The notes below the pieces were generated by a model. The model ran no database searches. It was not told where the DNA came from and worked only from the letters and a program-made list of their open reading frames with translations. Position numbers and translations under genes: made by a program. DNA of 37,469 nt from a virus: positions 1-37,469 of the IMG/VR virus record IMGVR_UViG_3300025617_001009, one strand, 5' to 3'. Positions 16,307-23,077 of the stretch are shown in pieces (the first letter of the stretch is position 1; each line of letters begins with the position of its first letter).

Positions 16307-16885
16307 TTATTTTGGTAAACTTTTATAAAAAATGTGTTCGCCGATCCTACCAATTTCAATCATACTTCGATTCCAACTAGGATCGACGTATGTCGCATGG
16401 TAATGGGTAGCACCTTCCGTGATGCCTCTAAATTGATTGTTGACAACAAGGTGATAGGCAATTTCTTGTGCTTGTCGCCATGATTGAGGAGATTTTGGTT
16501 CATCACTCTTCCCGTCACAATACCAACTAAACTGGCAACGATTTCGAACTGGAACTTCTTTTCCTTTTTCTTCTTTCCACCATTTGGAAATAGGACCCTG
16601 TTTTACTACTTCGCATATGGTTTTTGGATATCTTGTATCCTGTACACGATTCAGCACAACATCTGCCACAGCAAAACGCCCTGCGAGATTATCGCTTCGG
16701 CTTTCGTGATATATGTTTAGTGCTAGACAGTATAGTTCTGGATTGGAAGACTCAGTGTAAAGCTCGCCAGTGCTATCTGTTGAAAGTTTGTAAGTGGAAT
16801 TGACATAAGTGTCCGTATGTGCTGTGTTGGCAAATGCTATTGTTGCTCCAAGCACTACCATCGCCATGGTTGAAGTTAGTTTCAT
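16307..16885 (-). CDS. SleB-type cell wall hydrolase (candidate endolysin)
   Basis: About 192 aa from ATG at 16885 (MKLTSTMAMV); the ATG at 16897 touches the AAAGG ribosome binding site and is less likely. Signal peptide MKLTSTMAMVVLGATIAFA. The Hydrolase_2 (SleB) domain spans about residues 45-190: LALNIYHESRSDNLAGRFAV (with the catalytic Glu in HES), VADVVLNRVQDTRYPKTICE, CQFSWYCDGKSDEP, WRQAQEIAYHLV and a C-terminal GATHYHATYVDPSW. It cleaves peptidoglycan glycan strands. Export by the signal peptide would make a holin optional. It has its own TTGACT-N17-TATTAT promoter. It may act in lysis or in making room for the envelope proteins encoded nearby. Confidence 0.9.
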   Translation of the reverse strand: MKLTSTMAMVVLGATIAFANTAHTDTYVNSTYKLSTDSTGELYTESSNPELYCLALNIYHESRSDNLAGRFAVADVVLNRVQDTRYPKTICEVVKQGPISKWWKEEKGKEVPVRNRCQFSWYCDGKSDEPKSPQSWRQAQEIAYHLVVNNQFRGITEGATHYHATYVDPSWNRSMIEIGRIGEHIFYKSLPK

Positions 16886-16928
16886 TATTACGCTCATCCT
16901 TTATTTAAAGTTGTTAGTAACATTCAAT

Positions 16929-16957
16929 ATAATAGCACATTACCAGCACGGAGTCAA
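16929..16957 (-). promoter_or_regulatory. Sigma70-like promoter for the SleB gene
   Basis: Minus-strand TTGACT (16952-16957), 17-nt spacer, TATTAT (16929-16934), about 44 nt before the chosen start. It has the same -10 hexamer as the lipoprotein promoter. Confidence 0.7.
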
Positions 16958-16971
16958 ATAAAATTTATCCA

Positions 16972-16994
16972 AAAAAATAGGGGCATAAGCCCCC
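16972..16994 (-). terminator. Rho-independent terminator after the OMP gene
   Basis: On the minus strand GGGGC, loop TTAT, GCCCC, then TATTTTTTT. It ends the transcript of the outer-membrane protein gene, 27 nt after its stop codon, and separates it from the SleB promoter. Confidence 0.85.
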
Positions 16995-17020
16995 ATTTAT
17001 AAGTGTGCTAATTGTTATAA

Positions 17021-17626
17021 TTAGAACTTAACAGTAAACTTAACAGCTACTTCTTTATCAGTATTGTTGAAATCTTTGTCCATCTTATGGTTCAAAGCTA
17101 CTGTAAGATCAGCTTTATCATTTACAGCAAAAACACTTCCGATTGTTGCCATGCTATCCGATGCTGAAAAGTCTGTGTAGTCGCCTTCGGTTGATTTCCA
17201 ATCATAACTCATTTGAGCAAAAGGTGTTACTCCTGACATACTCTTGTATTTTGCTCCAAGTACTGGAGAAATTCTTAGTTCGTCTTTGGTGTATGAATCA
17301 CCTTTGGTTAAATTAATCGACGGTACAGCGTATACACCGACACCGGTTGTCAAATCCGATTCAAACTTCTTGAAAGCATAGAATCTCCAATCTTGATTGG
17401 TATTGTCATCAATCATTTTTACACCAACATTAACTGGTAATGAATTTGTGTGTAGATCAATAACGTTAGCATCTGCGGCAAAATCTTTGCTGTCGCCAGT
17501 TCCGACTGACAGTCCAAATTTTTCACCTTCTGCCGCAATCGTGTAGTTGGTGTTATCATAGTTGTCGGCAAAAGCCGAACCACTAAAAAAGGCCATGATG
17601 GCCACTACGGTTAATAGTTTATTCAT
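17021..17626 (-). CDS. Outer membrane beta-barrel protein
   Basis: 201 aa. Signal peptide MNKLLTVVAIMAFFSGSAFA. The mature chain alternates hydrophobic and polar residues in about eight strands and ends AVKFTVKF, with the C-terminal Phe recognised by the BAM machinery. The size fits an 8-stranded barrel (about 180 residues). It has its own late promoter (TATAAATA, 17681-17688) and strong terminator, so it is a single-gene unit. It would be inserted in the host outer membrane late in infection. It might block receptor binding by other phages, weaken the membrane, or replace a host porin; none of this is proven by sequence. Confidence 0.82.
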   Translation of the reverse strand: MNKLLTVVAIMAFFSGSAFADNYDNTNYTIAAEGEKFGLSVGTGDSKDFAADANVIDLHTNSLPVNVGVKMIDDNTNQDWRFYAFKKFESDLTTGVGVYAVPSINLTKGDSYTKDELRISPVLGAKYKSMSGVTPFAQMSYDWKSTEGDYTDFSASDSMATIGSVFAVNDKADLTVALNHKMDKDFNNTDKEVAVKFTVKF

Positions 17627-17680
17627 TTCTTTTCTTTTCCTTTGTATGTGTGTCTCTAGATGTCTATCTAATGACGAGTT

Positions 17681-17688
17681 TATTTATA
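17681..17688 (-). promoter_or_regulatory. T4-type late promoter (TATAAATA) for the OMP gene
   Basis: Perfect TATAAATA on the minus strand, 55 nt before the OMP start, between the tmRNA terminator and the gene. Confidence 0.7.
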
Positions 17689-17722
17689 GTACCCCTTGTT
17701 TGTCGTAAACAAAAGTGAGTGT

Positions 17723-17748
17723 AAAAGAAAGCACCCGAAGGTGCTTTC
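17723..17748 (-). terminator. Rho-independent terminator of the tmRNA gene
   Basis: Minus strand: GAAAGCACC, UUCG tetraloop closed by C-G, GGTGCTTTC, then TTTT. A textbook terminator that ends the tmRNA transcript. Confidence 0.9.
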
Positions 17749-18021
17749 CTGCTATTTTTGGTAACAAGGTATAACTACCCCGTAGCGATCAAGCCGCTAG
17801 TGCAAAGTTTCCTTCTGCAATTATTAAAGTCGGTCTATTCGCGACCATCCGGTTAACTCCACTTTCACTTTCACACCTGTCGATCCTATTTCGACCCCAT
17901 CAAAAGCATACTACCCGCTTTATCAGATACGTTCCAGACTTAACTGGAGTAGTATGCTTTTGGTGGAGTCGTCGGGTACCGCCCCCGAGTCCAGTATGTG
18001 TCCACGTTGCTTCAACGCTAA
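17727..18021 (-). ncRNA. ssrA: Circularly permuted two-piece tmRNA
   Basis: The gene order is acceptor piece, spacer, coding piece, as in alphaproteobacterial tmRNA. The acceptor piece ends CGACTCC-A-CCA (17971-17961) after a T-arm (TCGGG, loop GGCGGTA, CCCGA; 17988-17972). The coding piece starts GGGGTCG at 17898, which pairs with CGACTCC to give a 7-bp acceptor stem with a G3-U70 wobble, the identity mark for alanyl-tRNA synthetase. AGGATCGACAGG follows, as in other tmRNAs. A 13-bp stem (17902-17914 with 17949-17961) joins the pieces and must be processed out. A small hairpin GGTC...GACC precedes the tag frame. The tag is AEGNFALAA then TGA (17818-17789), ending in the LAA degron read by ClpX. 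Mature ends are estimates. Confidence 0.93.
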
Positions 18022-18027
18022 CAATAC

Positions 18028-18057
18028 TATTTAAGCATCTATTTTAAATTTTGTCAA
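18028..18057 (-). promoter_or_regulatory. Sigma70-like promoter of the tmRNA gene
   Basis: Minus-strand TTGACA (18052-18057), 18-nt spacer, TAAATA (18028-18033). The -35 box contains the TGA stop codon of the upstream 57-aa gene. The transcript would start near 18021. Confidence 0.7.
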
Positions 18058-18227
18058 CCTAAAAGTATTAGGTTCCAGCCATGATTGGCTATCGCATTTA
18101 GAATAATAGCAAGACAAGTAACGACATGGAGTATAACCCACACGCTACGGATAATCGCAACTCTATCTGCTTTTCGATCATCATTGTATGCTTTTTGTCC
18201 AATGGCTTTACACCAAAGTTCCCACAT
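18054..18227 (-). CDS. Small membrane protein MWELW, 57 aa
   Basis: ATG at 18227 to TGA at 18054, overlapping the previous gene by 20 nt in another frame. It starts MWELWCKAIGQKAYNDDRKA, then a membrane helix (SVWVILHVVTCLAIILNAIA) and a short tail NHGWNLILLG. I recall similar small MWELWCKA proteins in marine T4-like phages, with no known function. The coherent TM segment, overlap with the previous gene and conserved-looking ends support it as real. It is the last gene before the tmRNA, whose promoter overlaps its stop codon. Confidence 0.75.
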   Translation of the reverse strand: MWELWCKAIGQKAYNDDRKADRVAIIRSVWVILHVVTCLAIILNAIANHGWNLILLG

Positions 18228-18513
18228 CTATTTGTTCTTTCTTTGAAATTTTTTGTTTTGGAGGTTCTATCTTACGTAGCCAACTGTCGGCGATATATGC
18301 TCTTGGTGACGGCCCTAAGCCAATTGACAAATCATCTGCTTCAATCCACCAAAAATGATCATGAACTGCGGCTTGGCAGGTCATTCCACGGAAATCAAAC
18401 TGTTCGCCTTCTTTGAACTTGCCAATGTATTCTGCTACTTGTACATACCGCCCTACATTTTCTGGACGAATTGAAAATACAATTACTGCTTTGTCGCCTT
18501 GATTAACATTCAT
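18208..18513 (-). CDS. Phage protein of unknown function, 101 aa
   Basis: A small beta-rich protein: VNQGDKAVIVFSIRPENVGR, YVQVAEYIGKFKEGEQFDFR, HDHFWWIEADDLSIGLG and AYIADSWLRKIEPPKQK. The ending ADSWLRKI is like a family of small phage/prophage proteins (xxPDxWLRPI), which have an SH3-like fold by guess; no function is known for them. It begins directly after the 72-aa gene and overlaps the MWELW gene. Confidence 0.7.
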   Translation of the reverse strand: MNVNQGDKAVIVFSIRPENVGRYVQVAEYIGKFKEGEQFDFRGMTCQAAVHDHFWWIEADDLSIGLGPSPRAYIADSWLRKIEPPKQKISKKEQIDVGTLV

Positions 18514-18732
18514 TTATTTTTTCGTTTCGTATTTGATCATCAAGGAAGTTAAGTCCTCGACCTTTTTTAGTATTCCGTTTTCTTGTACAACGAATACATC
18601 TCCAGGCCTATATAGTGCGTAGCCCTTGTCGCCGCCGTCCTCTTTCTTGCCCATGACTTCCCCTGGCCAGTCACCCTTGACATGGAAACTTCCATCGGCA
18701 AAACTTTCTACTACAAAATCTATCCAAATCAT
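18514..18732 (-). CDS. Hypothetical protein, 72 aa
   Basis: A small acidic/basic protein beginning MIWIDFVVESFADGSFHVKG and with LYRPGDVFVVQENGILKKVE in its middle. The strand pattern suggests a compact beta fold. Its ATG overlaps the stop of the 2OG oxygenase gene (ATGA), so they are coupled. No family recognised. Confidence 0.7.
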   Translation of the reverse strand: MIWIDFVVESFADGSFHVKGDWPGEVMGKKEDGGDKGYALYRPGDVFVVQENGILKKVEDLTSLMIKYETKK

Positions 18733-19358
18733 AATTTTAATTCACTGTTACCATTTTCACCAAATACTCCTCTTGGAAATACATTAAAAGCAAGACTAAA
18801 TCTATCCTGAGTCGAATGGTTTGTCATAACAGAATGATTTAATATACTTGGAAATAACAATACTTCGTTAGTCTTAGGAAGTATACCTACTGCTGAAGTA
18901 TTATAATCTGTTTCTTTATCAAACTCTAGTCTTAAAGTGTCACTCCATAAATTAGAATAACTTCTATCTTTATGAAAAATAATAGCACCTGTGTTGGGAT
19001 CAGTGTTTATATATAAAACTCCACTGACCATACTGTTGCTGTGCCAATGTTCTGTATGATAGTTACCAGGTTTTGATCTATTAACCCAACTTGTGGTAAT
19101 TTCCCACTTATGATCTTTTTGTACACCAATTACTTCATAAACATATTGATCAATATGTTTTTGTAATTCTTTTTTAAGACCTTTATATTCTGGAAGATGT
19201 AACAAGTGTCTCTGTGCTGTTTCAGTGTGTGTTACATATCCATCCTCTACTTCCCACTCATGTGCTTCGAGCTTCTTTATGGTGATAGTATCCAATGGAG
19301 GTATACTTGATTTATATACAGGCATTGGAAAAAGATCTACTACCTGATAGTTTTTCAT
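18729..19358 (-). CDS. 2OG-Fe(II) oxygenase-like protein (TIGR02466 type)
   Basis: About 209 aa from ATG at 19358 (MKNYQVVDLF); the ATG overlaps the DUF454 stop as ATGA. It shows the TIGR02466 pattern common in marine phages: N-terminal LFPMPVYKS, then SWVNRSKPGNYHTEHWHSNS followed by MVSGVLYINT (H104/H106), IIFHKDR, and VLLFPSILNHSV with the distal His and QDRFSLAFNVFP with the 2OG-binding Arg. The family probably hydroxylates a protein or nucleic acid; the substrate is unknown. Together with the next such gene (20051-20605) it makes two oxygenases in 2 kb. Confidence 0.82.
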   Translation of the reverse strand: MKNYQVVDLFPMPVYKSSIPPLDTITIKKLEAHEWEVEDGYVTHTETAQRHLLHLPEYKGLKKELQKHIDQYVYEVIGVQKDHKWEITTSWVNRSKPGNYHTEHWHSNSMVSGVLYINTDPNTGAIIFHKDRSYSNLWSDTLRLEFDKETDYNTSAVGILPKTNEVLLFPSILNHSVMTNHSTQDRFSLAFNVFPRGVFGENGNSELKL

Positions 19359-19774
19359 TTTAACCAACCGATCTTTTTACCTGATTTAATTCTTCGTTCG
19401 TGTTCTTCAACAGATCCTGGATATCTCCAAGCCCAAATCGCTACTAGTAACATAAAGAGTCCTGAGTAAAGAACAGCCTTTAGGTTGCCTGTCGCATAAA
19501 ATGTAAACGCAAGTGTTGATGACATTACAAGTATCATAGCATACTTGCCTTTGGTTGGGAACACTTTCTTTTGTGTCCAATTAGTTAAGAATTTACCAAA
19601 CCATGGATGATTGTATAACCATGCTTCCATCTTTGGAGAACTCTTTGCGAATGCCCATGCCGCAATTACTAAGAAAATTGAAAAAGGAATGCCAGGAGTT
19701 ACAAAGCCAATATAAGCAAGACCGACACAAATAAAACCTAATGCTAGGTAAAGATATTTTTTAATACTATTCAA
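19355..19774 (-). CDS. DUF454 (YbaN-like) inner membrane protein
   Basis: 139 aa with three to four membrane helices. The YbaN/DUF454 features are present: LGFICVGLAYIGFVTPGIPF, IFLVIAAWAFAKSSPKMEAW, LYNHPWFGKFLTNWTQKKVF and P-T-KGKYAMILVM. The family is widespread in bacteria with unknown biochemical role, and is rarely noted in phages. It ends WRYPGSVEEHERRIKSGKKI. It is coupled by ATGA to the oxygenase gene. Confidence 0.85.
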   Translation of the reverse strand: MNSIKKYLYLALGFICVGLAYIGFVTPGIPFSIFLVIAAWAFAKSSPKMEAWLYNHPWFGKFLTNWTQKKVFPTKGKYAMILVMSSTLAFTFYATGNLKAVLYSGLFMLLVAIWAWRYPGSVEEHERRIKSGKKIGWLK

Positions 19775-19775
19775 T

Positions 19776-20039
19776 TCAGTCTCCTACGCAAATGCCAGTA
19801 TCGTCGGAACCATTTTGAATAGTTGCTCCTGTGTTTGTGGTGTCTGTTGTTCTTGCTAATCTCATGTATTCGATAGAAACACTACCGCTTCCTGTGACTA
19901 CTGTTGATCCTGATGCTGTTGTAGCACCAACTGTTGCTACATCATCTTTGGCTGGTCCAACCTTTACTGACGTTTGAGGTGATGCTACTATTGTTCCGTC
20001 AGCAACACTTCTATTAATACTTGCTAAATTTTTAGCCAT
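19776..20039 (-). CDS. Small Gly/Thr/Ser-rich protein, 87 aa
   Basis: It begins MAKNLASINRSVADGTIVAS and continues with short polar strands (TVGATTASGSTVVTGSGSVS, TNTGATIQNGSDDTGICVGD). The composition (Thr, Ser, Gly, Val, Asp) is like small virion or tail-decoration proteins, but no family is recognised. It has an AGGAG ribosome binding site and lies between the oxygenase and DUF454 genes. Confidence 0.65.
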   Translation of the reverse strand: MAKNLASINRSVADGTIVASPQTSVKVGPAKDDVATVGATTASGSTVVTGSGSVSIEYMRLARTTDTTNTGATIQNGSDDTGICVGD

Positions 20040-20050
20040 AAGTCGTTCTC

Positions 20051-20605
20051 CTAAGCGAAGTGAGGACCTCTACACCAACCAACTAGACTTTTTCGTGTGC
20101 CTTGTAGTACTGGTGTTACTCTGTGCCAAGTGTAACTTGGAAACACAACAAGATCACCCTTCTTCATATTAATAGTAGTTATTCTCTCACCGTCACCTGG
20201 ACTTCCTAATTCGAACTGGAAGTCACCTCCTTGGTCTGACGATTCTAACATCAATGTAAAACTCAACTTGCGAGTATCTTCCTCACCGAACGAATTATCA
20301 ATATGCCAATCATATCTTTGATTTGCCATATACTCAGTATATTGGAAAGGTTCGCAAGTTGTTATATTAAAATTCCACTCTGCTTGTAGATTTGAATCAA
20401 CAACAAATCCCCAAATTTTATTGAAGATTTGTTGTCCTAGATCTTGTTGTGCTGTGATAAATCCAACTGTGCTATGCCGTTGATTAAGACTGTCTTTAGC
20501 ATCAGTGTTGGCATGCGAAGTTTCTGGAGCATTGTTTAAGATAACATCTGCTAGTTCAACCAGTGGCGAATTGTCATATAGCCAGTATGGACACTTGCGA
20601 ATCAT
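20051..20605 (-). CDS. 2OG-Fe(II) oxygenase (P4Hc-type)
   Basis: 184 aa double-stranded beta-helix. The iron site is complete: YDWHIDNSFG (H101, D103), SYTWHRVTPV (H161), and the 2-oxoglutarate-binding R171 in QGTRKSLVGW. DLVVFPSYTWHRVTPV is typical of prolyl-4-hydroxylase-like PiuC/P4Hc proteins. Such enzymes are frequent in marine T4-like phages and may modify proteins or nucleic acids. Its start overlaps the stop of the 263-aa gene (TAATG), so it is translationally coupled to it. Confidence 0.88.
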   Translation of the reverse strand: MIRKCPYWLYDNSPLVELADVILNNAPETSHANTDAKDSLNQRHSTVGFITAQQDLGQQIFNKIWGFVVDSNLQAEWNFNITTCEPFQYTEYMANQRYDWHIDNSFGEEDTRKLSFTLMLESSDQGGDFQFELGSPGDGERITTINMKKGDLVVFPSYTWHRVTPVLQGTRKSLVGWCRGPHFA

Positions 20606-21396
20606 TAAGCAACTCTTGTGCTTGAGTTAGTATCAGCGGTAACTTCTTCACCTGCCGCGGCCTGTGCTTCAGCTTCTTGACCTGTGAGTGTATTTCTTAA
20701 ACTTGTAAGTTTTGCTGAAACTGTTTGTACAAGACCGATAGATCCAATATAGTTAGTAGCCACATCGCCGGCAAATGTCGTAGCATTTGTAATCTGTTCA
20801 TTAACAAACCCGCCTACTTTTGCCTGTGTTGAAACTGTAACAGCATCAGTTACTGCTGTACTCATCGTTTCGTTTACACTTGCTTGTGTTGGTTCAACTT
20901 CTGGCAACCCAGATCTAGTAAGAGCCGCATTAGTAGCCGCAACTTCAAATGCTTGCTTACGTGCCATTTGGGCAATAAAGATTTGTGCTGAAGCATTAAA
21001 GATAGAAAATTGACTAGCTAGTTGAGCGAAGTCTGCTGACTTGTCAACAACAGCGCCGGCAATAGCAAGTAAGTTATTAGCCATCACTCTCATAAAGTTT
21101 GTTTGTGCTTGTAATTGGCCGTGTTGAGCATTTAAAATAGCAGGTACTGTATTCGGAATACTGGCGGCCGTTGGCCCAAATAAATTCTGTAGAACACCTG
21201 TACCTGCTGCCGCAGGGCTGTTACCATGTAAATTTAAATTAAGATTTTGAAGGTTAGTGTTAATCGACGAAAGATTACCATTCAACGTATCTAATTTAGC
21301 TTTAACATCGTTAAGTTCAGCTGTGTAATCTGGAATCGAAAGGGTGGAAGAACCTCCCGACGTTATAATGGTACTGTCTACAGTATTAGTGGCCAT
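20605..21396 (-). CDS. Possible virion protein, 263 aa
   Basis: Ala/Thr/Asn-rich protein with a coiled-coil region (DYTAELNDVKAKLDTLNGNL, SSINTNLQNLNLNL) near the N-terminus and a long helical, Ala-rich middle (QIFIAQMARKQAFEVAATNA). It lacks a signal peptide and has no cysteines. The composition suggests a phage structural or tail-associated protein. It is coupled by TAATG to the 2OG oxygenase. No family recognised. Confidence 0.65.
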   Translation of the reverse strand: MATNTVDSTIITSGGSSTLSIPDYTAELNDVKAKLDTLNGNLSSINTNLQNLNLNLHGNSPAAAGTGVLQNLFGPTAASIPNTVPAILNAQHGQLQAQTNFMRVMANNLLAIAGAVVDKSADFAQLASQFSIFNASAQIFIAQMARKQAFEVAATNAALTRSGLPEVEPTQASVNETMSTAVTDAVTVSTQAKVGGFVNEQITNATTFAGDVATNYIGSIGLVQTVSAKLTSLRNTLTGQEAEAQAAAGEEVTADTNSSTRVA

Positions 21397-21405
21397 TTAA
21401 TTCTC

Positions 21406-21702
21406 CTATTTTGTTACCATGGTCAATCCGGTAGTTTGTTCAATGTATTGTTTACTGATTTCTTCTTCAGTTTTAGATACACATGAAACACTGCTGGTAC
21501 GCAAATTAAATTTGCTGTCCGGACTTACACTGAACATGAACGGTGCTAGCCCTAGTCCTTGTTGTTGTGCGATTAATACCATTGGTTTCTTTAGTGTGTA
21601 GTAAGTATCTGTTTCTTGTTCAAGACGAGCTACAATTTCTTCACCTGACGCAAGTTTAAAACTTACAGTATCGCCATCTTTGTATGGGGCTTCAATTAAC
21701 AT
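21406..21702 (-). CDS. Small phage protein, Sm-like beta pattern
   Basis: 98 aa. It begins MLIEAPYKDGDTVSFKLASG, followed by EEIVARLEQETDTYYTLKKP and MVLIAQQQGLGLAPFMF. The KDGDxVxxKLxSGEEIVxRL opening resembles Sm/Hfq-like or SH3-like beta barrels, and is seen in small proteins of T4-like marine phages. Whether it binds RNA is unknown. Its ATG overlaps the glutaredoxin stop (TAATG), so it is coupled to the RNR-Grx operon. Confidence 0.75.
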   Translation of the reverse strand: MLIEAPYKDGDTVSFKLASGEEIVARLEQETDTYYTLKKPMVLIAQQQGLGLAPFMFSVSPDSKFNLRTSSVSCVSKTEEEISKQYIEQTTGLTMVTK

Positions 21703-21953
21703 TATAGTGTCTCTCCAGTTCCGTTGTAACCTGTTTCTTCAATATATTTTGTTAGTTCATTATAGCCGCCGATCTTTGTACCATTCACAACAATCTGTGG
21801 AACAGTACGAGCGCCTGGAAATGTTTCTAACAATTCTTCTTTTGTATAGTCAGTGCCAAGTGACTTGTATGTGTACTTAAATTGTCGAGTCTCACAAAGT
21901 TGTTTTGCTTGATCACAAAATGGACACATAGGCTTTCCGTAAATTTCTATCAT
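21702..21953 (-). CDS. grx: Glutaredoxin
   Basis: 83 aa with the redox site CPFC (C10, C13) in YGKPMCPFCDQAKQLC and the cis-Pro/GSH-binding segment RTVPQIVVNGTKIGGYNEL. It reduces ribonucleotide reductase after each turnover, as T4 NrdC does. It overlaps nrdB by 4 nt (ATGA), so the reductase and its electron donor are made together. Confidence 0.95.
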   Translation of the reverse strand: MIEIYGKPMCPFCDQAKQLCETRQFKYTYKSLGTDYTKEELLETFPGARTVPQIVVNGTKIGGYNELTKYIEETGYNGTGETL

Positions 21954-23053
21954 AGTTCAAAGTCCTTAAATGTTTCTTTTGAAATGTCCTGCTTAACACC
22001 GCCAACAATATAACTTTCTACTTCAGTTTCTTGTGGTGCTACCTGTAGGCCTGAACTACTTAACCAATGTTGTGTCCAAGGCAAAGGATTAGTGTTTAGC
22101 GGACGGTCATATAATGTTTTCATACCAAGTGCTTTCAATCGCTTGTTGGCAATGAATTCAACATACGCATGGAGTAGATTTGTATTCAAACCAATCATTG
22201 ATCCGTCTTTAAACAAATAGTCCGCCCATGCTTTTTCTTCTTGTACACATTCTTCCCAAAGAGCATACATCTCCGGCTCAAGTTCTTTTGCTACTTTTGC
22301 CATTTCAGGATCGTCATCACCTTTCGCCCAGTGCTTGAGAATGTGTGTTGAAAGATTTAGGTGTGTTGCTTCGTCGCGAGCAATAAGCGAAATAATCTTT
22401 GCTGAACCTTCCATAAGTTTAAGTTCACCAAACGCAAATGTACAAGCAAATGATACATAGAAACGTAAACCTTCTAAAATGTTTACAGTCATCATTGCTT
22501 TGTATAGTGCTTTCTTAACATCATACAAGTTGCCTTTGCCTTTGTTAAAATAATCATTAGCAATATCAGCAAACGCATCGTAATTCTTGGTAACACTAAT
22601 AGCACGTTCAATAATCTTTTCATCATCAAGAATAGTATCAAACACTTCACTTGGATCCGGATACACGTTTTTCATAATGTGTGTATACGAACGTGAATGG
22701 ATAGTTTCAAAGAAGTCCCAAGTAATAATACATCCTTCTAGTTCTGGATTAGAACAGTAAGGAAGAAATGCTAGACAGGGTCCACGTCCTTGTACACTAT
22801 CAAGAAGTGTTTGGTATTTTAGATTAGAGGTAAAGATATGTTTTTGTTCTGGACGTAGTTCTTGGTAGTCACCTCGATCCTTCTGAAGAGATACCTCTTC
22901 TGGTCGCCAGAAGTATCCAAGCATAGTTTGATTTAACTTGTCGTACTCAGGATATCGAAATACATCATATCGTTGCGTATTCTGATCTTCTCCGAAGAAC
23001 ATGTGCTCTTTTGTAAAATCAACCTTTTTGCGATTAAAAACTGTCTTTGCCAT
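21950..23053 (-). CDS. nrdB: Ribonucleotide reductase class I small subunit
   Basis: 367 aa. All the key residues of a class Ia/b radical-carrying small subunit are present: D85 (TLLDSVQGRG), E116 and H119 (WDFFETIHSRSYTHI), and the tyrosyl radical Y123. Further ligands lie in FAFGELKLMEGSAKIISLIA and RDEATHLNLSTHILKHW. The C-terminal tail (SKETFKDFEL) is the peptide that docks with NrdA. It makes the stable radical needed for NrdA to turn NDPs into dNDPs. It lies 24 nt after nrdA and overlaps the glutaredoxin gene. Confidence 0.97.
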   Translation of the reverse strand: MAKTVFNRKKVDFTKEHMFFGEDQNTQRYDVFRYPEYDKLNQTMLGYFWRPEEVSLQKDRGDYQELRPEQKHIFTSNLKYQTLLDSVQGRGPCLAFLPYCSNPELEGCIITWDFFETIHSRSYTHIMKNVYPDPSEVFDTILDDEKIIERAISVTKNYDAFADIANDYFNKGKGNLYDVKKALYKAMMTVNILEGLRFYVSFACTFAFGELKLMEGSAKIISLIARDEATHLNLSTHILKHWAKGDDDPEMAKVAKELEPEMYALWEECVQEEKAWADYLFKDGSMIGLNTNLLHAYVEFIANKRLKALGMKTLYDRPLNTNPLPWTQHWLSSSGLQVAPQETEVESYIVGGVKQDISKETFKDFEL

Positions 23054-23077
23054 TTAAGTCTATTACCTCTTTCCTAA

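Noticed and set aside
17681-17750. OMP gene transcribed from the tmRNA promoter
   Set aside because: A strong terminator and a separate perfect late promoter stand between them.
18061-18110. Possible tRNA-like stretch (GGTTCCAGCC...)
   Set aside because: It is inside the 57-aa coding frame and does not form a cloverleaf.
18126-18416. Plus-strand open frame of 96 codons beside the tmRNA
   Set aside because: It is the antisense of two genes with better support (57-aa MWELW protein and the 101-aa protein) and has no ribosome binding site.
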